Part shown: positions 48,410-58,249 of the stretch, piece after piece
Layout of the letters: every line of letters starts with the position of its first letter
Position numbering within the stretch: position 1 is the first letter of the stretch
DNA from: Brevundimonas terrae
GTDB lineage: Bacteria; Pseudomonadota; Alphaproteobacteria; Caulobacterales; Caulobacteraceae
Length of the DNA stretch: 64,000 nucleotides
Reading direction: 5' to 3'
NCBI RefSeq assembly: GCF_011761985.1
Contig: NZ_JAASQT010000001.1
Span: forward strand, 372,001 to 436,000
Position numbers and translations under genes: made by a program
The notes under the pieces: generated by a model
The model's database searches: none
Told to the model about the DNA's origin: nothing
The model's input: the letters and a program-made list of their open reading frames with translations, nothing else

Positions 48410-48437
48410 AAAGGCCGGATCAAATGATCCGGCCTTT
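48410..48437. terminator. Bidirectional intrinsic terminator
   Basis: AAAGGCCGGATCA pairs with TGATCCGGCCTTT (13 bp) between the convergent barrel-protein gene and ggt. The minus-strand T-run is the stronger one. Confidence 0.88.
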
Positions 48438-48453
48438 GAAGTCTGTGTGGAGC

Positions 48454-50214
48454 CTATTGGGTCAGCGCCACGCCCTCGCGGCGCGGATCGGCCCCGCCGT
48501 CCCAGCGGCCATCACGCCACATGGCACCATGCAGGCCGGATGTTTCAGTCGCGTTGGGGCGCACCTCCATACCGGCTGCGCCCAGAGCATCACGGATATT
48601 AGCCGGAATCTGCTCTGAGTCAGCGCCGACCATGGTGCCGCGCACCACCAGATTGGGCAGGGCAATGGCGTCCTGCATGGTCATGTCCCACTCAACCACA
48701 CCCACCAGCGTCTTGGCCACATAGGCCAGAATGGACGAACCGCCCGGAGAGCCGATCGCGCCCACCAGATTGCCTTCACGATCCAGAATGATCGTCGGGA
48801 TCATGGACGAACGCGGACGCTTGCCTGCGGCCACTGCATTGGGGGCCGGATGGCCATCTTCCATCGGTGTGAACGAGAAGTCCGTCAGTTGGTTGTTCAC
48901 AAAGAAACCGCCCGCCATACGGCCGGACCCGAAATAGGATTCCACCGTCGTGGTCATACTGACGGCATTACCGGCCGCATCGACAACGACGAAGTGCGTG
49001 GTACCTGCAGGCTCCAGCGTCGCGTCCGACAGTTGCGCGGACGATCCGGTAGGACGTCCCGCCTCTACCGGCCCGTTGATCTGCGGCAGCAGTGCCGCGC
49101 GCGAGGCCATATAGTCCTGATCCAGCAGGCCCGCCACCGGCACGCCGACAAAGTCGCCATCGCCCACATAGCGGTCACGGTCGGCATACATCAGGCGTTG
49201 CAGACGGCCCAGCGCCACCCAGGCCTCAGGGCTGTCCTTGCCCTTGGCCAGATCGGGGGTCTGTTCGGCCATACCGAGGAACTGGAGTATGGCCACGCCA
49301 CTGGACGGCGTGGTCGGCACGCAGACCACATAGGCCCGATACGGACGGCACAGCGGGTCACGGCGCAGCGGACGATAATCGGCAAAGTCCTCCAGCGTCA
49401 GACCACCGGGACGCGGCTGTGCATGGGTGGCGGCAATAATTTGTTCAGGGATATCGCCCTGATAGAAGACGCTCGGTCCCTCATTGGCCAGACGGCGCAG
49501 GGTGTGGGCATAGGCGGGATTCTTCAGCGTATCGCCAGCCTGATAGCGGGTGCCGTCCGGCTTGGTGAAATAGCGGGTTGCCCATTCGGTGACAGCCTGA
49601 CCGCGACCGGCATTCACAAAACCGGCCATGCGCGGCGAAACGACAAAGCCCTCCGTGGCCCAATGCTCGGCATCGCCGAACAGGTTGCGCCATTCCAGAG
49701 TCCCGTAATCCTTGTGGGCCATACCCAGCATGGCCACCACACCCGGCACGCCCGTCGAACGGCCCGACAGCACCGCATCCATAAAGGCCAGCGGCTCGCC
49801 ATTCTCGTAGAACAGTTCCGGTGTGGCATTGCCCGGGGCCATTTCGCGCCCGTCATAGGCATGCACATCACCGCTCTCGGCGTCATAGACCATCATGAAG
49901 GCCCCGCCGCCTAGACCCGACGATTGCGGCTCGACAAGGCTGAGGGTGGCCTGAATGGCGACAGCGGCATCCACGGCCGAACCACCCGCGCGCAGAATCT
50001 TCATGCCCGCCTCGGCCGCCAGCGGATTCGCCGCCGCTACAAACGGGCCGTGTGCGCGCTGTGATGAAGCCGCAGCCGCATCCTGTGCGACCGGTGCCTC
50101 ATACGCGATAGCCGTGTCCGGAATATTTGCGGAAAGCAGCCCAACCGCCAAAAACAGAGCCGATAGTGCACTCGTGCGCTTCAAGCCATTCGGACGGTCA
50201 AATATTGCGTTCAT
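48454..50214 (-). CDS. ggt: Gamma-glutamyltransferase
   Basis: This periplasmic enzyme splits glutathione and other gamma-glutamyl compounds. The ATG at 50214 has AGGAG upstream and gives 586 residues with a signal peptide (about 1-38). The proenzyme cleaves itself before the nucleophilic T405 in the segment GTTHFVVVDAAGN. SGLGGGAFMMVYD, ASSQRAHGPFVAAANPLA and IGSPGGSSI are further family landmarks. The gene is monocistronic, with a promoter expected in the AT-rich stretch 50260-50340. Confidence 0.95.
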   Translation of the reverse strand: MNAIFDRPNGLKRTSALSALFLAVGLLSANIPDTAIAYEAPVAQDAAAASSQRAHGPFVAAANPLAAEAGMKILRAGGSAVDAAVAIQATLSLVEPQSSGLGGGAFMMVYDAESGDVHAYDGREMAPGNATPELFYENGEPLAFMDAVLSGRSTGVPGVVAMLGMAHKDYGTLEWRNLFGDAEHWATEGFVVSPRMAGFVNAGRGQAVTEWATRYFTKPDGTRYQAGDTLKNPAYAHTLRRLANEGPSVFYQGDIPEQIIAATHAQPRPGGLTLEDFADYRPLRRDPLCRPYRAYVVCVPTTPSSGVAILQFLGMAEQTPDLAKGKDSPEAWVALGRLQRLMYADRDRYVGDGDFVGVPVAGLLDQDYMASRAALLPQINGPVEAGRPTGSSAQLSDATLEPAGTTHFVVVDAAGNAVSMTTTVESYFGSGRMAGGFFVNNQLTDFSFTPMEDGHPAPNAVAAGKRPRSSMIPTIILDREGNLVGAIGSPGGSSILAYVAKTLVGVVEWDMTMQDAIALPNLVVRGTMVGADSEQIPANIRDALGAAGMEVRPNATETSGLHGAMWRDGRWDGGADPRREGVALTQ

Positions 50215-50392
50215 CAACTCTACTCCTGCCGCATCACGGGAGACTTATGCCTAAGGCTTAAGCCTCTTTCCGCCAACCCAAGATTTTCTTTCAGTTTTTT
50301 CGATTTTTCTATTGCCATCCCAAAGGGGGAAAGCTAGATAGCCCACCTCGCCGCGGGGAACTGCCCACGACGAGAACGACGAAAGTCACAGC

Positions 50393-50469
50393 GCACCCGT
50401 AGCTCAGCTGGATAGAGCATCAGACTACGAATCTGAGGGTCGGGCGTTCGAATCGCTCCGGGTGCGCCA
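50393..50469 (+). tRNA. tRNA-Arg (ACG)
   Basis: A 77-base cloverleaf. The acceptor stem GCACCCG/CGGGTGC is followed by discriminator G and encoded CCA. The D-arm is GCTCAGCTGGATAGAGC, the anticodon loop CTACGAA gives anticodon ACG, and the T-arm contains GTTCGAATC. The first 25 bases are identical to those of the tRNA-Arg at 51605-51681 on the other strand. Confidence 0.96.
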
Positions 50470-50515
50470 TTTTCTCCTTCATCGGATAAAATGGACATGA
50501 CTTCGACAGACTAGA

Positions 50516-50548
50516 AAACCCCGCCTGCGGTTTACCGCGGCGGGGTTT
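50516..50548. terminator. Bidirectional intrinsic terminator
   Basis: AAACCCCGCCTGCGG pairs, with one bulged base, with CCGCGGCGGGGTTT around the loop TTTA. It lies between the tRNA-Arg and the convergent TetR gene. Confidence 0.82.
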
Positions 50549-50626
50549 CTGCTTTTCAGGGCTGCGGGTTTGCCCGCGCAGGAAAAGCCTTGGCCAGCCC
50601 CCATAGGGATTGGCCAAGGATTAGTA

Positions 50627-51262
50627 TCAGACGGTGACGGGGGTACCCGTTTTGGCAACCATGAGAATGCCCCGCATCAGGTTTTGCACCACCGCACGGG
50701 CCACCTCGACCGACAGCCCCTGTTCGCGGCGCAAGCCTTCCCAAGTGGCCCACCCCGATGCCGCCACCAGTGCAGAGATCAGCACCGAAGCGTCCGCATC
50801 GCTGCGATGCTCCAGTGACGGGGCGAACAGATCGATAACGATCATCCGGTGAACGGAATCATCGCCCCTCAGCAAATGTTGCAGCACAGGATAGTCACGA
50901 GACATATAGACGGCGGCACGGCGCACAGGGCTGACATATTCGTACAGTTCGCTGGAACGCTCCGACAGCGCCATGATCCGCTCCTCGGGCGACCATTGCG
51001 ACGGATCGCGGCGTGGAAAGCGCCTGAAGGCTTCCTCGCGCTGAAGCTCGTAGGCTGCGGTCAGCAGCTCGCTGACATCGGCATAGTGGCGGAACACCGA
51101 ACGACGCGAGACACCGGCCCGATCGGCGACCGCATCCGTGGTCGGCATCTGGCCTGTCTCGCGCACCAGATCGAGCATGCTGCGGGCAATAACAGAGCGG
51201 CTACGCTCACTGCGAAGGTGACGGCCATCCAGAGGGATTCGGGACGTGTTCACGGTTTGCAT
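50627..51262 (-). CDS. TetR/AcrR-family transcriptional regulator
   Basis: The protein has 211 residues. The N-terminal helix-turn-helix (about 22-68) shows IARSMLDLVRETG, TTDAVADRAGVSRRSVFRHYADVSELL, the classical TetR pattern. The remaining helical part would bind an unknown ligand. No obvious divergent target gene exists: upstream lie 342 bases without genes and then a tRNA. It may control a distant locus or itself. Codon use is like its neighbours. Confidence 0.9.
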   Translation of the reverse strand: MQTVNTSRIPLDGRHLRSERSRSVIARSMLDLVRETGQMPTTDAVADRAGVSRRSVFRHYADVSELLTAAYELQREEAFRRFPRRDPSQWSPEERIMALSERSSELYEYVSPVRRAAVYMSRDYPVLQHLLRGDDSVHRMIVIDLFAPSLEHRSDADASVLISALVAASGWATWEGLRREQGLSVEVARAVVQNLMRGILMVAKTGTPVTV

Positions 51263-51604
51263 GTTCTAACCACTACAGCTTTGTCCGGCATAGGTTGCAC
51301 GACCTCGACGATGACCTGACGGTATCGCGACAACAGCACCCCATGACGGTTACGGGACTAAAAATAAAAGTACCCGCCCACAACACCAGCTACAGCGCGA
51401 ACACCCATGCTCAATCGCGTTGATTGTGCATTTGGTTCCACCTGACCAGACATTTCAGTTTGTATACGCATTATTACTTAACGCGTCAGAACCGGGCCTA
51501 TCGCGCTTAAAACCGCCCCGATCCGCCCATACCGGCACACCGCGCACAGGTTGAAACCAGACCACAAACGCAGCCTGGTTCACACGCACATAGATTGAGG
51601 AAAA
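51263..51604. other. Intergenic region without recognised content
   Basis: 342 bases between the TetR gene and the leftward tRNA-Arg. I see no convincing coding frame, long inverted repeat or RNA structure. The promoter of the TetR gene is expected near 51263-51330. Confidence 0.6.
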
Positions 51605-51681
51605 TGGCGCACCCGACAGGATTCGAACCTGTGACCCCTGCCTTCGGAGGGCAGTACTCTATCCAGCTGAGCTACGGGTGC
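51605..51681 (-). tRNA. tRNA-Arg (CCG)
   Basis: Read on the minus strand, this is a 77-base cloverleaf with acceptor GCACCCG/CGGGTGC, discriminator G and encoded CCA. The anticodon stem CTGCC/GGCAG encloses the loop CTCCGAA, giving anticodon CCG, and the T-arm has GTTCGAATC. Confidence 0.96.
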
Positions 51682-51786
51682 GTTGGCGGCGCGAGGCCGA
51701 AGGCGGTGCTTACAGCAAGGGCGTGGCGGCCTCAACCCTGATGATCGACCGCCGCGCTGCTAAAGCACTGTCTTTTACTGAGCCGT

Positions 51787-52569
51787 CTATTGGGCCGTCA
51801 GTCCGCCATCGATTTTGAACTCGGCACCAGTGACGAACTTGCTCTCGTCGGAGGCCAGATACAGCACGCAATAGGCCACATCATCCGGCTCGCCGATGCG
51901 TTTCAGCGGGATGCCGCGGGCCAGTTTTTCGTGTGCCATATCTTCCTGACCGCCCGCCATGGCGATGAAGGGATCAAGGATGGGCGTCTTGATAAAGACC
52001 GGATGCACCGAGTTGGCGCGCACCGTGCCGCCCGCCTTGGCGCATTCCAGAGCCACGGTCTTGGTATAGAGCCAGACCGCTGCCTTGGTGGCGTTATAGG
52101 CCCCCATGCCGGGCGCCGCCGCCAAGCCCGCGATCGACGAGATGTTGATGATCGAGGCCATCGGCGCGGCTTTCAGATGCGGCAAAGCATGCTTGCATCC
52201 CAGCATGACCGATTCGAGATTGACCGACTGGACCTTGCGCCAGTTTTCCAGCGTGTCCTGCTCGGCAAACACCAACTGGCCACCGATACCGGCATTGTTC
52301 ACCAGCACCGAAATACCGCCCATATCGCGGGCGCTGTTGGCCACCACCCGCATCCAGTCGCCCTCATCGGTGACATCATGGGCATAGGCAAAGGCGGTGT
52401 CGGGATGGTCGGCATTGATGCTGTCGGCCAGGGCCTGAACGCGATCACCGTCGATATCGGTCAGGGCCAGCTTGGCCCCTTCGCGGGCCATCATGCGTGC
52501 CATGGCCTCGCCGAGACCACCGGCTGCACCCGTTATCAGGGCCGCCTTACCTGCAACCCGACCGCTCAT
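51787..52569 (-). CDS. SDR-family oxidoreductase
   Basis: The protein has 260 residues, a classical short-chain dehydrogenase. NAD(P) site [12 protein letters not shown], then NNAGIGG, the catalytic serine in INISSIAG and Y-x3-K in YNATKAAV, and a C-terminal [20 protein letters not shown] after beta-2, with an acidic residue, suggests NAD(H) preference. It overlaps the pterin dehydratase gene by 4 bases (ATGA). The substrate is unknown, with secondary alcohols or steroids being the nearest relatives. Confidence 0.9.
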   Translation of the reverse strand: MSGRVAGKAALITGAAGGLGEAMARMMAREGAKLALTDIDGDRVQALADSINADHPDTAFAYAHDVTDEGDWMRVVANSARDMGGISVLVNNAGIGGQLVFAEQDTLENWRKVQSVNLESVMLGCKHALPHLKAAPMASIINISSIAGLAAAPGMGAYNATKAAVWLYTKTVALECAKAGGTVRANSVHPVFIKTPILDPFIAMAGGQEDMAHEKLARGIPLKRIGEPDDVAYCVLYLASDESKFVTGAEFKIDGGLTAQ

Positions 52570-52871
52570 TGGGTCAGGCCGTCAGAAGCTGCATCGATAA
52601 AACGCGCCAGATCCAGATCGCGCTGGGTCACACCGCCCGCATCATGGGTGGTCAGGACAATATCCACGCGGTTCCAGACATTGGACCATTCGGGATGGTG
52701 GTCGGACTTTTCCGCCTGAATGGCGATGCGGGTCATAAAGCCGAAGGCGGCATTGAAATCGGCAAAGCGCAGCGAACGGAAAATGGCAGGGCGCGCATCG
52801 TCGGCCTTTTGCCACAGCGGCAATTGTTCCAGCGCCTGTTCGACGGCGATCTGTGGCGGCACAGCAGACAT
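52566..52871 (-). CDS. phhB: 4a-hydroxytetrahydrobiopterin dehydratase (PCD/DCoH)
   Basis: It recycles the oxidised pterin formed by aromatic amino acid hydroxylases. The ATG at 52871 has AGGGAG 6 bases upstream and gives 101 residues; an ATG at 52892 is less likely. The active-site pattern is [14 protein letters not shown], with the [11 protein letters not shown] helix before it and [15 protein letters not shown] after it. It is first in an operon with the SDR gene. A phenylalanine hydroxylase is not in the window. Confidence 0.93.
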   Translation of the reverse strand: MSAVPPQIAVEQALEQLPLWQKADDARPAIFRSLRFADFNAAFGFMTRIAIQAEKSDHHPEWSNVWNRVDIVLTTHDAGGVTQRDLDLARFIDAASDGLTQ

Positions 52872-53010
52872 ATCCCACTCCCTGAGGATCATTTATTCCC
52901 CTAGGCGTAACCCGCTTCTTCCTGCCCCGACAAGCATCCGGTGCATGTCATTGCAAACTTCGCATGCATCGACGGATGACGAACCGCATCACAGGCGCTA
53001 AACCAGCCAC

Positions 53011-53823
53011 ATGACCTCCTCAGATACCGCTTCCGACAAGTCTGCAGACACGCTCTCGGGCACGCCTTCGGGCAAGACCTCCTCCTTCGGCTTCCGCGAT
53101 GTTGATGCGCGCGAGAAGGTGCAGATGGTGCGCGGTGTCTTCAACTCGGTCGCCTCAAATTACGACTTGATGAACGACCTGATGAGCGTCGGTGTGCACC
53201 GCGTCTGGAAAGACGCTGCCGCCGCTAAGCTGAATGCCCGTCCGGGCGAGGTTATTCTGGATGTGGCCGGTGGCACGGGCGACATGTCGCGTCGCTATTC
53301 CAAGATGGCACGCGCCGCACAGGAACGTCGCGGCGGTGAAGACGCCAAGGTCATCGTGCTGGACTACAATGCCGAGATGATCCTTGCCGGTGTCCATAAG
53401 GGCGGCGAGCCGGAAATGGTCTGGAGCGTCGGTGACGCCATGAGCCTGCCGCTGCCGGACGCCTCGGTCGATGCCTATTCGATCAGTTTCGGCATCCGTA
53501 ACGTGGCCGATATTCCGGTCGCCCTGAAGGAAGCCCGCCGCGTGCTTAAGCCCGGCGGCCGCTTCATGTGCCTCGAATTCTCACGCCCGACCACGGCGGT
53601 CATGCGCAAGGCCTATGACGCATGGTCGTTCAACGCTATTCCGGCCATTGGTCAACTGGTCGCCAAGGACCGTGACAGCTACCAGTATCTGGTGGAATCC
53701 ATCCGTCGCTTCCCTGACCAGCAGACCTTCAAGACCATGATCGAGGATGCCGGTTTCAGCCGCGTCTCGGTGACCAATCTGACGGGTGGCGTCGCCGCCA
53801 TTCACCACGGGTGGGCGATCTGA
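53011..53823 (+). CDS. ubiE: Ubiquinone/menaquinone methyltransferase UbiE
   Basis: This C-methyltransferase acts in ubiquinone synthesis. The protein has 270 residues. The core starts after about 30 low-complexity residues rich in Ser and Thr. Visible are [25 protein letters not shown], the SAM site [14 protein letters not shown], and the family motifs SISFGIRNV and [10 protein letters not shown], with the C-terminal [15 protein letters not shown]. It overlaps ubiB by 13 bases, the conserved alphaproteobacterial ubiE-ubiB pairing. Confidence 0.96.
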   Translation: MTSSDTASDKSADTLSGTPSGKTSSFGFRDVDAREKVQMVRGVFNSVASNYDLMNDLMSVGVHRVWKDAAAAKLNARPGEVILDVAGGTGDMSRRYSKMARAAQERRGGEDAKVIVLDYNAEMILAGVHKGGEPEMVWSVGDAMSLPLPDASVDAYSISFGIRNVADIPVALKEARRVLKPGGRFMCLEFSRPTTAVMRKAYDAWSFNAIPAIGQLVAKDRDSYQYLVESIRRFPDQQTFKTMIEDAGFSRVSVTNLTGGVAAIHHGWAI

Positions 53824-55394
53824 GCCGGCTGACTTTTAAGACCCCGCCCCCCAAACCCGAGGTCGAGCGGATCAAAGCGCCCGTGCGCTCGGCCTTGCGG
53901 CTGGTGCAATGGGGGTGGGTTCTGGCGCGTCACGATGCCCTGATCCCGCGCGAGGCCAATGAGCTTCTACCCGCATGGGGCCGCCCGTTTGCCGGTTTCG
54001 TTCAGGCCTTTGCCAGCCGTAAGCTACGCGCCGGTCGCCCCGGCCAGCGTGTCGGTGCGGCCTGCGAAAAGCTTGGACCGGTGGCGATCAAGCTGGGTCA
54101 GGTTCTGGCCACCCGCGCCGATATTTTCGGCCTGCAGTTCGCGCAAGACCTTGGCCACCTGAAGGACAAGCTGCCGCCCTTCCCGATCGATCAGGCCCGC
54201 AAGGAGATCGAACGCTCGCTGGGTCGCAGTGCCGATAGTCTCTATGTGGATTTCGGTGAGGCCGTAGGTGCCGCATCGCTGGCACAGGCCCATCCGGCCA
54301 CCATGGCCGATGGCACCAAGGTGGCCGTCAAAATCCTGCGCCCCGGTATCGAACGCAAGGTATCGCAGGGTCTGGACGCCATGCGTCTGGGGGCCAAGCT
54401 GGTGGACTGGGCCGTAGAGCCTGCCCGCCGTCTGGAACCGCGCGCCTTTGTCGAGATCATTGCCCGCTCGCTCCAGCTTGAGTTGGACATGCGCCTCGAG
54501 GCCGCTGCGGCGTCCGAGCTTGGCGAGGTCATGGCCAAGGACGGCTATATGATCGCCCCCAAGGTGATCTGGGATGGCGTCGGCAAGCGCGTTCTGACGC
54601 TGGAATGGGCGCAAGGCCTGCCGATGACGGCCCCTGAAATGGCCGATCTGCCTGTGCTGGAACGCAATGTGCTGGCCGACAAGGTGGTGCGTGCCTTCCT
54701 CGTTCAGGCGCTGGACCACGGCGTGTTCCATGCCGATCTGCACGAAGGCAATCTGTTCGCAGACGGGGCCGACAAGATCACTGCCATCGATTTCGGCATT
54801 GTCGGTCGTCTGCGTCCGTCCGAGCGTCGCTATCTGGCCGAAATCCTGTGGGGTTTCATCAGCCGCGATTATGACCGCATCTCGCGCGTCCATTTCGATG
54901 CTGGCTATGTGCCGCCGCACCATTCGGTGGAAACCTTTGCGCAGGCTCTACGGGCCGTAGGCGAGCCGGTGATTGGCCGTGCCGCGTCACAGGTCTCGAT
55001 GGGGCGTTTGCTGGGCCAGTTGTTCGAGATCACCGCCCTGTTCGACATGCATCTGCGCCCCGAACTGGTGCTGCTGCAAAAGACCATGGTGTCGGTCGAG
55101 GGTGTGGCGCGTCGCCTGAACCCCGATCACGACCTGTGGGAAGCGGCCAAGCCGGTTGTCGAGCGCTGGATCCGCCGCGAACTGGGTGTGCAGGCTCAGG
55201 CCAAGGAATTGCTGGAAGATGCCCGCGATACCCTGAAGGCCCTGTCGCAAATGGCGCAGAACCCTCAGCAGTCCCAGACGTTAGTGGTCGAGCGCCCCCA
55301 TACACCGGCCTGGGTCGTGGTCATTGCCACGCTCTCGGCCTGTGCCTCGGCGGCAGCCTTGATATTGACGCTTTGGCCCCATCTTCTGAGCTGA
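53811..55394 (+). CDS. ubiB: Ubiquinone biosynthesis ATPase/kinase-like protein UbiB
   Basis: This atypical kinase-like protein is needed for ubiquinone synthesis. It has 527 residues and starts with a GTG inside ubiE. The family signature [12 protein letters not shown] lies near residue 100, followed by [25 protein letters not shown] (the Ala-rich loop and lysine), [14 protein letters not shown], and the catalytic [12 protein letters not shown] and AIDFGIVG. Two hydrophobic helices end the protein ([21 protein letters not shown]), anchoring it in the inner membrane. Confidence 0.95.
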   Translation: MGDLSRLTFKTPPPKPEVERIKAPVRSALRLVQWGWVLARHDALIPREANELLPAWGRPFAGFVQAFASRKLRAGRPGQRVGAACEKLGPVAIKLGQVLATRADIFGLQFAQDLGHLKDKLPPFPIDQARKEIERSLGRSADSLYVDFGEAVGAASLAQAHPATMADGTKVAVKILRPGIERKVSQGLDAMRLGAKLVDWAVEPARRLEPRAFVEIIARSLQLELDMRLEAAAASELGEVMAKDGYMIAPKVIWDGVGKRVLTLEWAQGLPMTAPEMADLPVLERNVLADKVVRAFLVQALDHGVFHADLHEGNLFADGADKITAIDFGIVGRLRPSERRYLAEILWGFISRDYDRISRVHFDAGYVPPHHSVETFAQALRAVGEPVIGRAASQVSMGRLLGQLFEITALFDMHLRPELVLLQKTMVSVEGVARRLNPDHDLWEAAKPVVERWIRRELGVQAQAKELLEDARDTLKALSQMAQNPQQSQTLVVERPHTPAWVVVIATLSACASAAALILTLWPHLLS

Positions 55395-55432
55395 TCCATC
55401 GGCTCGGCGACGGGCCAGCAAAGGACTGTTTT

Positions 55433-55915
55433 ATGAAGACGACTGCCCTGTTTGCCTTGATCGCCGTGGCTGTGGCGGCCCCCGCCGCCGCCAGCGCCCA
55501 AACAGCTCCCGCGCAAAACCCCGCAGCGGCAGCCAGACTGCCCGATACCTTTAGCACGCCAGCCCAGCAGCCCGCGCGACCGGCGACACCACCGGCTCCA
55601 CCTGCCCCGCCAGCCGCACCCGATATTGCGCGCGCCCAGACCGCGCTTTTGGAAGTGATCGCCAACCTGAAATCGGGCGAGGTCGATTATTCGCCTTTCA
55701 GCGCCGATCTGGCGGCCAAGATTCGCGAACAGTCCAGCCAGATCGGCGGCTTGCTGACCCAGTTCGGTGACATCCAGTCCGTGCGCCATCTGGCCCAGCC
55801 TGACGGCGTGGATGTGTTCCGCGTGGATTTCAAAAACCAGTCGACCGAGTGGATGATCGGCTTCGACAATGAAGACCAGATCGCGGCCCTCCTGTTCCGT
55901 CCGGTCGAACAGTAA
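55433..55915 (+). CDS. Small exported protein of unknown function
   Basis: The ATG at 55433 has AAGGA 8 bases upstream and gives 160 residues. A signal peptide (MKTTALFALIAVAVAAPAAASAQ) is followed by a Pro/Ala-rich linker (about 30-65), then a small folded domain with VIANLKSGEVDYSPFSADLA and VFRVDFKNQSTEWMIGFD. The second part resembles the small alpha/beta domains that measure or modify ligands in envelope proteins, but no enzyme motif is visible. It follows ubiB by 38 bases and ends directly against the convergent arfB stop. Confidence 0.75.
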   Translation: MKTTALFALIAVAVAAPAAASAQTAPAQNPAAAARLPDTFSTPAQQPARPATPPAPPAPPAAPDIARAQTALLEVIANLKSGEVDYSPFSADLAAKIREQSSQIGGLLTQFGDIQSVRHLAQPDGVDVFRVDFKNQSTEWMIGFDNEDQIAALLFRPVEQ

Positions 55916-56329
55916 TCAGTCGAAACTGACCTTGCCCCGCCCGCTCTTGACGGCAGAGCGGGTGGACTTGGCCTTGAGGCGACGCTCCTTGGAAGCCCGC
56001 GTCGGCTTGGTGGCCACGCGATAGGCCTGACGCACTGCCGCCTCGGCGACCATTTCCTCCAGCCGCTCGATAGCGTCCTGACGGTTGCGCTCCTGCGTGC
56101 GAAAGCGCGTCGCGGTGATCACGATCACCCCGTCCAGCGTCAGGCGACTGCCCGCCTTTTTCATCAGGCGCTCGCGCGTATAGTCGTTGAGGCTGGGCGA
56201 GTTTTTGGCATCGAACCGCATCTGTACGGCGGTCGAGACCTTGTTGACGTTCTGGCCGCCCGGACCGCCGGCGCGATAGAAACGGAACTCCAACTCTTCG
56301 TCAGGGATGCGGCGTTTCAGCTCGGCCAT
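55916..56329 (-). CDS. arfB: Alternative ribosome-rescue peptidyl-tRNA hydrolase
   Basis: It frees ribosomes stalled at the end of truncated messages. The protein has 137 residues with the catalytic GGQ (residues 24-26, in RAGGPGGQNVNKV) and the long basic C-terminal tail (RASKERRLKAKSTRSAVKSGRGK), which enters the empty mRNA channel. It starts in the stop codon of the upstream gene (one-base overlap). Confidence 0.95.
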   Translation of the reverse strand: MAELKRRIPDEELEFRFYRAGGPGGQNVNKVSTAVQMRFDAKNSPSLNDYTRERLMKKAGSRLTLDGVIVITATRFRTQERNRQDAIERLEEMVAEAAVRQAYRVATKPTRASKERRLKAKSTRSAVKSGRGKVSFD

Positions 56330-56784
56330 TACGCCTTCCTTGCTGCCCGCGCGGCAGCAGCATCCAGTGCCTGAAGGAATTTGGAACGGTCGGCATTGGA
56401 AAAGGGCGGCGGGCCGGAAGTCTCCACCCCCATCGAGCGCAGATGTTCGCCCACCATACGCCCTGCCAGTGCCGAGCCGATGGTGTTTTCATCCAGCACT
56501 GTGCCATTGGGGCGAATGCATTCCGCGCCCGATTTCAGGCAACGGTCGGCCAGCGGAAAATCATTGGTGATGACCACATCGCCCGCCCCTGCCCGCTCGG
56601 CGATCCAGTCATCGGCAATATCGGGACCGGCATCGACAACGATCTGGCGGATCAGGCTTTCCTGCGGCGTGCGTATCCAACTGTTGGACACCACAAAGAC
56701 CGGCCAGTTCAGGCGACGGGCCACGCGATAGACCTCTTCCTTCACAGGGCAGGCATCGGCATCAATGTATAAGGTCTTGGCCAT
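56329..56784 (-). CDS. YaiI/YqxD family protein (DUF188)
   Basis: The protein has 151 residues. The conserved start LYIDADACPVKEEVYRVA, then VVDAGPDIADDWIAERAGAGDVVITNDFPLA, form the PIN-like acidic centre of the family. It is probably a nucleic-acid-related hydrolase, although no activity is established. It is co-transcribed with arfB. Confidence 0.92.
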   Translation of the reverse strand: MAKTLYIDADACPVKEEVYRVARRLNWPVFVVSNSWIRTPQESLIRQIVVDAGPDIADDWIAERAGAGDVVITNDFPLADRCLKSGAECIRPNGTVLDENTIGSALAGRMVGEHLRSMGVETSGPPPFSNADRSKFLQALDAAAARAARKA

Positions 56785-56833
56785 AGCCCCTCTTTAGCGG
56801 ACTGGCCCGCAAACTAAAGAGCCGCAAGCAAAA

Positions 56834-56861
56834 GGGCATCCGGCCCATGGACCGGATGCCC
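56834..56861 (-). terminator. Intrinsic terminator of the amidohydrolase operon
   Basis: GGGCATCCGG pairs with CCGGATGCCC (10 bp). On the minus strand it is followed by CTTTTGCTT, 24 bases past the last amidohydrolase stop. Confidence 0.85.
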
Positions 56862-56884
56862 CCTTGTTTCACCCTTTCGGATGA

Positions 56885-58246
56885 TCAGTAGGTATAGGCC
56901 GGTGCGCGGTTGCCCGCAGCATTCGGCAGATAGCGATCACGCAGTTGCAGGTTGCGCGCCGTATCCAGTGGCTGCTCGACACCGTCGATCAGCACGGCTT
57001 CCGGCTGGCTCAGCGGCTCCAGCGGATCACCCGACCAGATCACCACATCGCCCGCAGCGCCGGCTTTCAACTCGCCGAACTGGCCGGCAAAGCCGAAGAT
57101 ACGCGCCGGATTGACGGTGATGGCGGCAATCGCAGCCTCGAACGGCAGGCCGTGCGAGACGGCGTTACCGGCATTATAGCGAATGTCGCGGGCGCGATGG
57201 TTTGCACCCTCATTGCCTTTAAGCGCGATCAGCACACCGGCCGCATTCAGCGCGGCAGCGTTCTGCATACGGGCGGCCCGCATTTCGAAATTGCTGGGCA
57301 GGTTGGTGATCGGATGGATCAGAACCGGCACATTGGCAGCAGCGATTTCGTCAGCCACCAGCCAGCCCTCGGCGGCACCGTCGAGGATGACCTTCAGGCC
57401 TTCCTCGCGGGCCAGACGCAGGACCTGACGGATGTCCGAGGCACGGTTCACCGTCACGATCAGCGGCATACGGCCTTCGATCACAGGGATCAGGGCCTCG
57501 AGGTCGGCACGCGACAGCGACAGGGCGCGCATGTCGCCACGGTCATAGGCCGCCTTGTTGCGCTGATAGGCGCGCACTTCGTTCAGGGTTTCCTTGAACA
57601 GCACAAACTGGCCACCGCGCGAACCACCGGCCACGCGGGCACCGGCTTCACCGAACGGGGCCGTCATGGCCACCTTGGACTTCACCAGAATATCGGTGCC
57701 GTCTTTCAGACTGATGACTGCCGCCTGACCTGCAAACAGGCCCGGGCTTTGGAAGCCGCCATGACCGGCACCGGCCGTCATATCGTCAAAGCCGGAATCG
57801 TCGTGGCTGTGACCACCGCCCGAGCCGCCATGCTGGGGCGTGACCACCGCGCGGGTGACACCGCCCAGACGCGCAGTCGGCAGGGTGAAGGACCACGGAT
57901 CGATGCCATAGGAGACATCGAACGCCGCCGTCAGCGAGTTGGCGCTGTTGGACAGGTCATTCGTGCCGCGCACCGAGCTGACTTCGCTGGTCGCGAGGCC
58001 GGAATCCACCGCCACAATACCCGGCGAGACAATCTTGCCGCGTGCGTCGATGGTGCGGATGCCCGCAGGGGCTGCCGCCGTGCCGACGGATACCACACGG
58101 CCATTACGGATCAGCACCGTGCCGTTTTCAATCACCGAGGTCCCGGTCAGAACCTTGGCACCTGTGATGGCGACGTCTTGGGCCAGAACCGGCGCAGCGG
58201 TCAGGAGCGTTGCCGCAACAGCGGCCATAATCGAGGTCATACGCAT
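56885..58246 (-). CDS. Exported amidohydrolase-like protein lacking metal ligands
   Basis: The protein has 453 residues with a signal peptide (MRMTSIMAAVAATLLTAAPVLAQ). Fold landmarks of the amidohydrolase superfamily are present: AITGAKVLTGTSVIENGTVLIRNGRVVSVG at the start and NPARIFGF with GAAGDVVIWSGDPLE at the end. However, where metal enzymes have a HxH after VSPGIV there is AVDSGL, and the late aspartate region reads LKGNEGAN. A His-rich loop, GGSGGGHSHDD, is an addition. It is probably a non-catalytic partner or has changed activity. It starts 3 bases after the stop of the intact homologue and is surely co-translated with it. Confidence 0.85.
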   Translation of the reverse strand: MRMTSIMAAVAATLLTAAPVLAQDVAITGAKVLTGTSVIENGTVLIRNGRVVSVGTAAAPAGIRTIDARGKIVSPGIVAVDSGLATSEVSSVRGTNDLSNSANSLTAAFDVSYGIDPWSFTLPTARLGGVTRAVVTPQHGGSGGGHSHDDSGFDDMTAGAGHGGFQSPGLFAGQAAVISLKDGTDILVKSKVAMTAPFGEAGARVAGGSRGGQFVLFKETLNEVRAYQRNKAAYDRGDMRALSLSRADLEALIPVIEGRMPLIVTVNRASDIRQVLRLAREEGLKVILDGAAEGWLVADEIAAANVPVLIHPITNLPSNFEMRAARMQNAAALNAAGVLIALKGNEGANHRARDIRYNAGNAVSHGLPFEAAIAAITVNPARIFGFAGQFGELKAGAAGDVVIWSGDPLEPLSQPEAVLIDGVEQPLDTARNLQLRDRYLPNAAGNRAPAYTY

Positions 58247-58249
58247 GGA

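Noticed and set aside
55136..55432. N-terminal extension of the small exported protein into ubiB
   Set aside because: It lies out of frame within ubiB. The ATG at 55433 gives a clean signal peptide.
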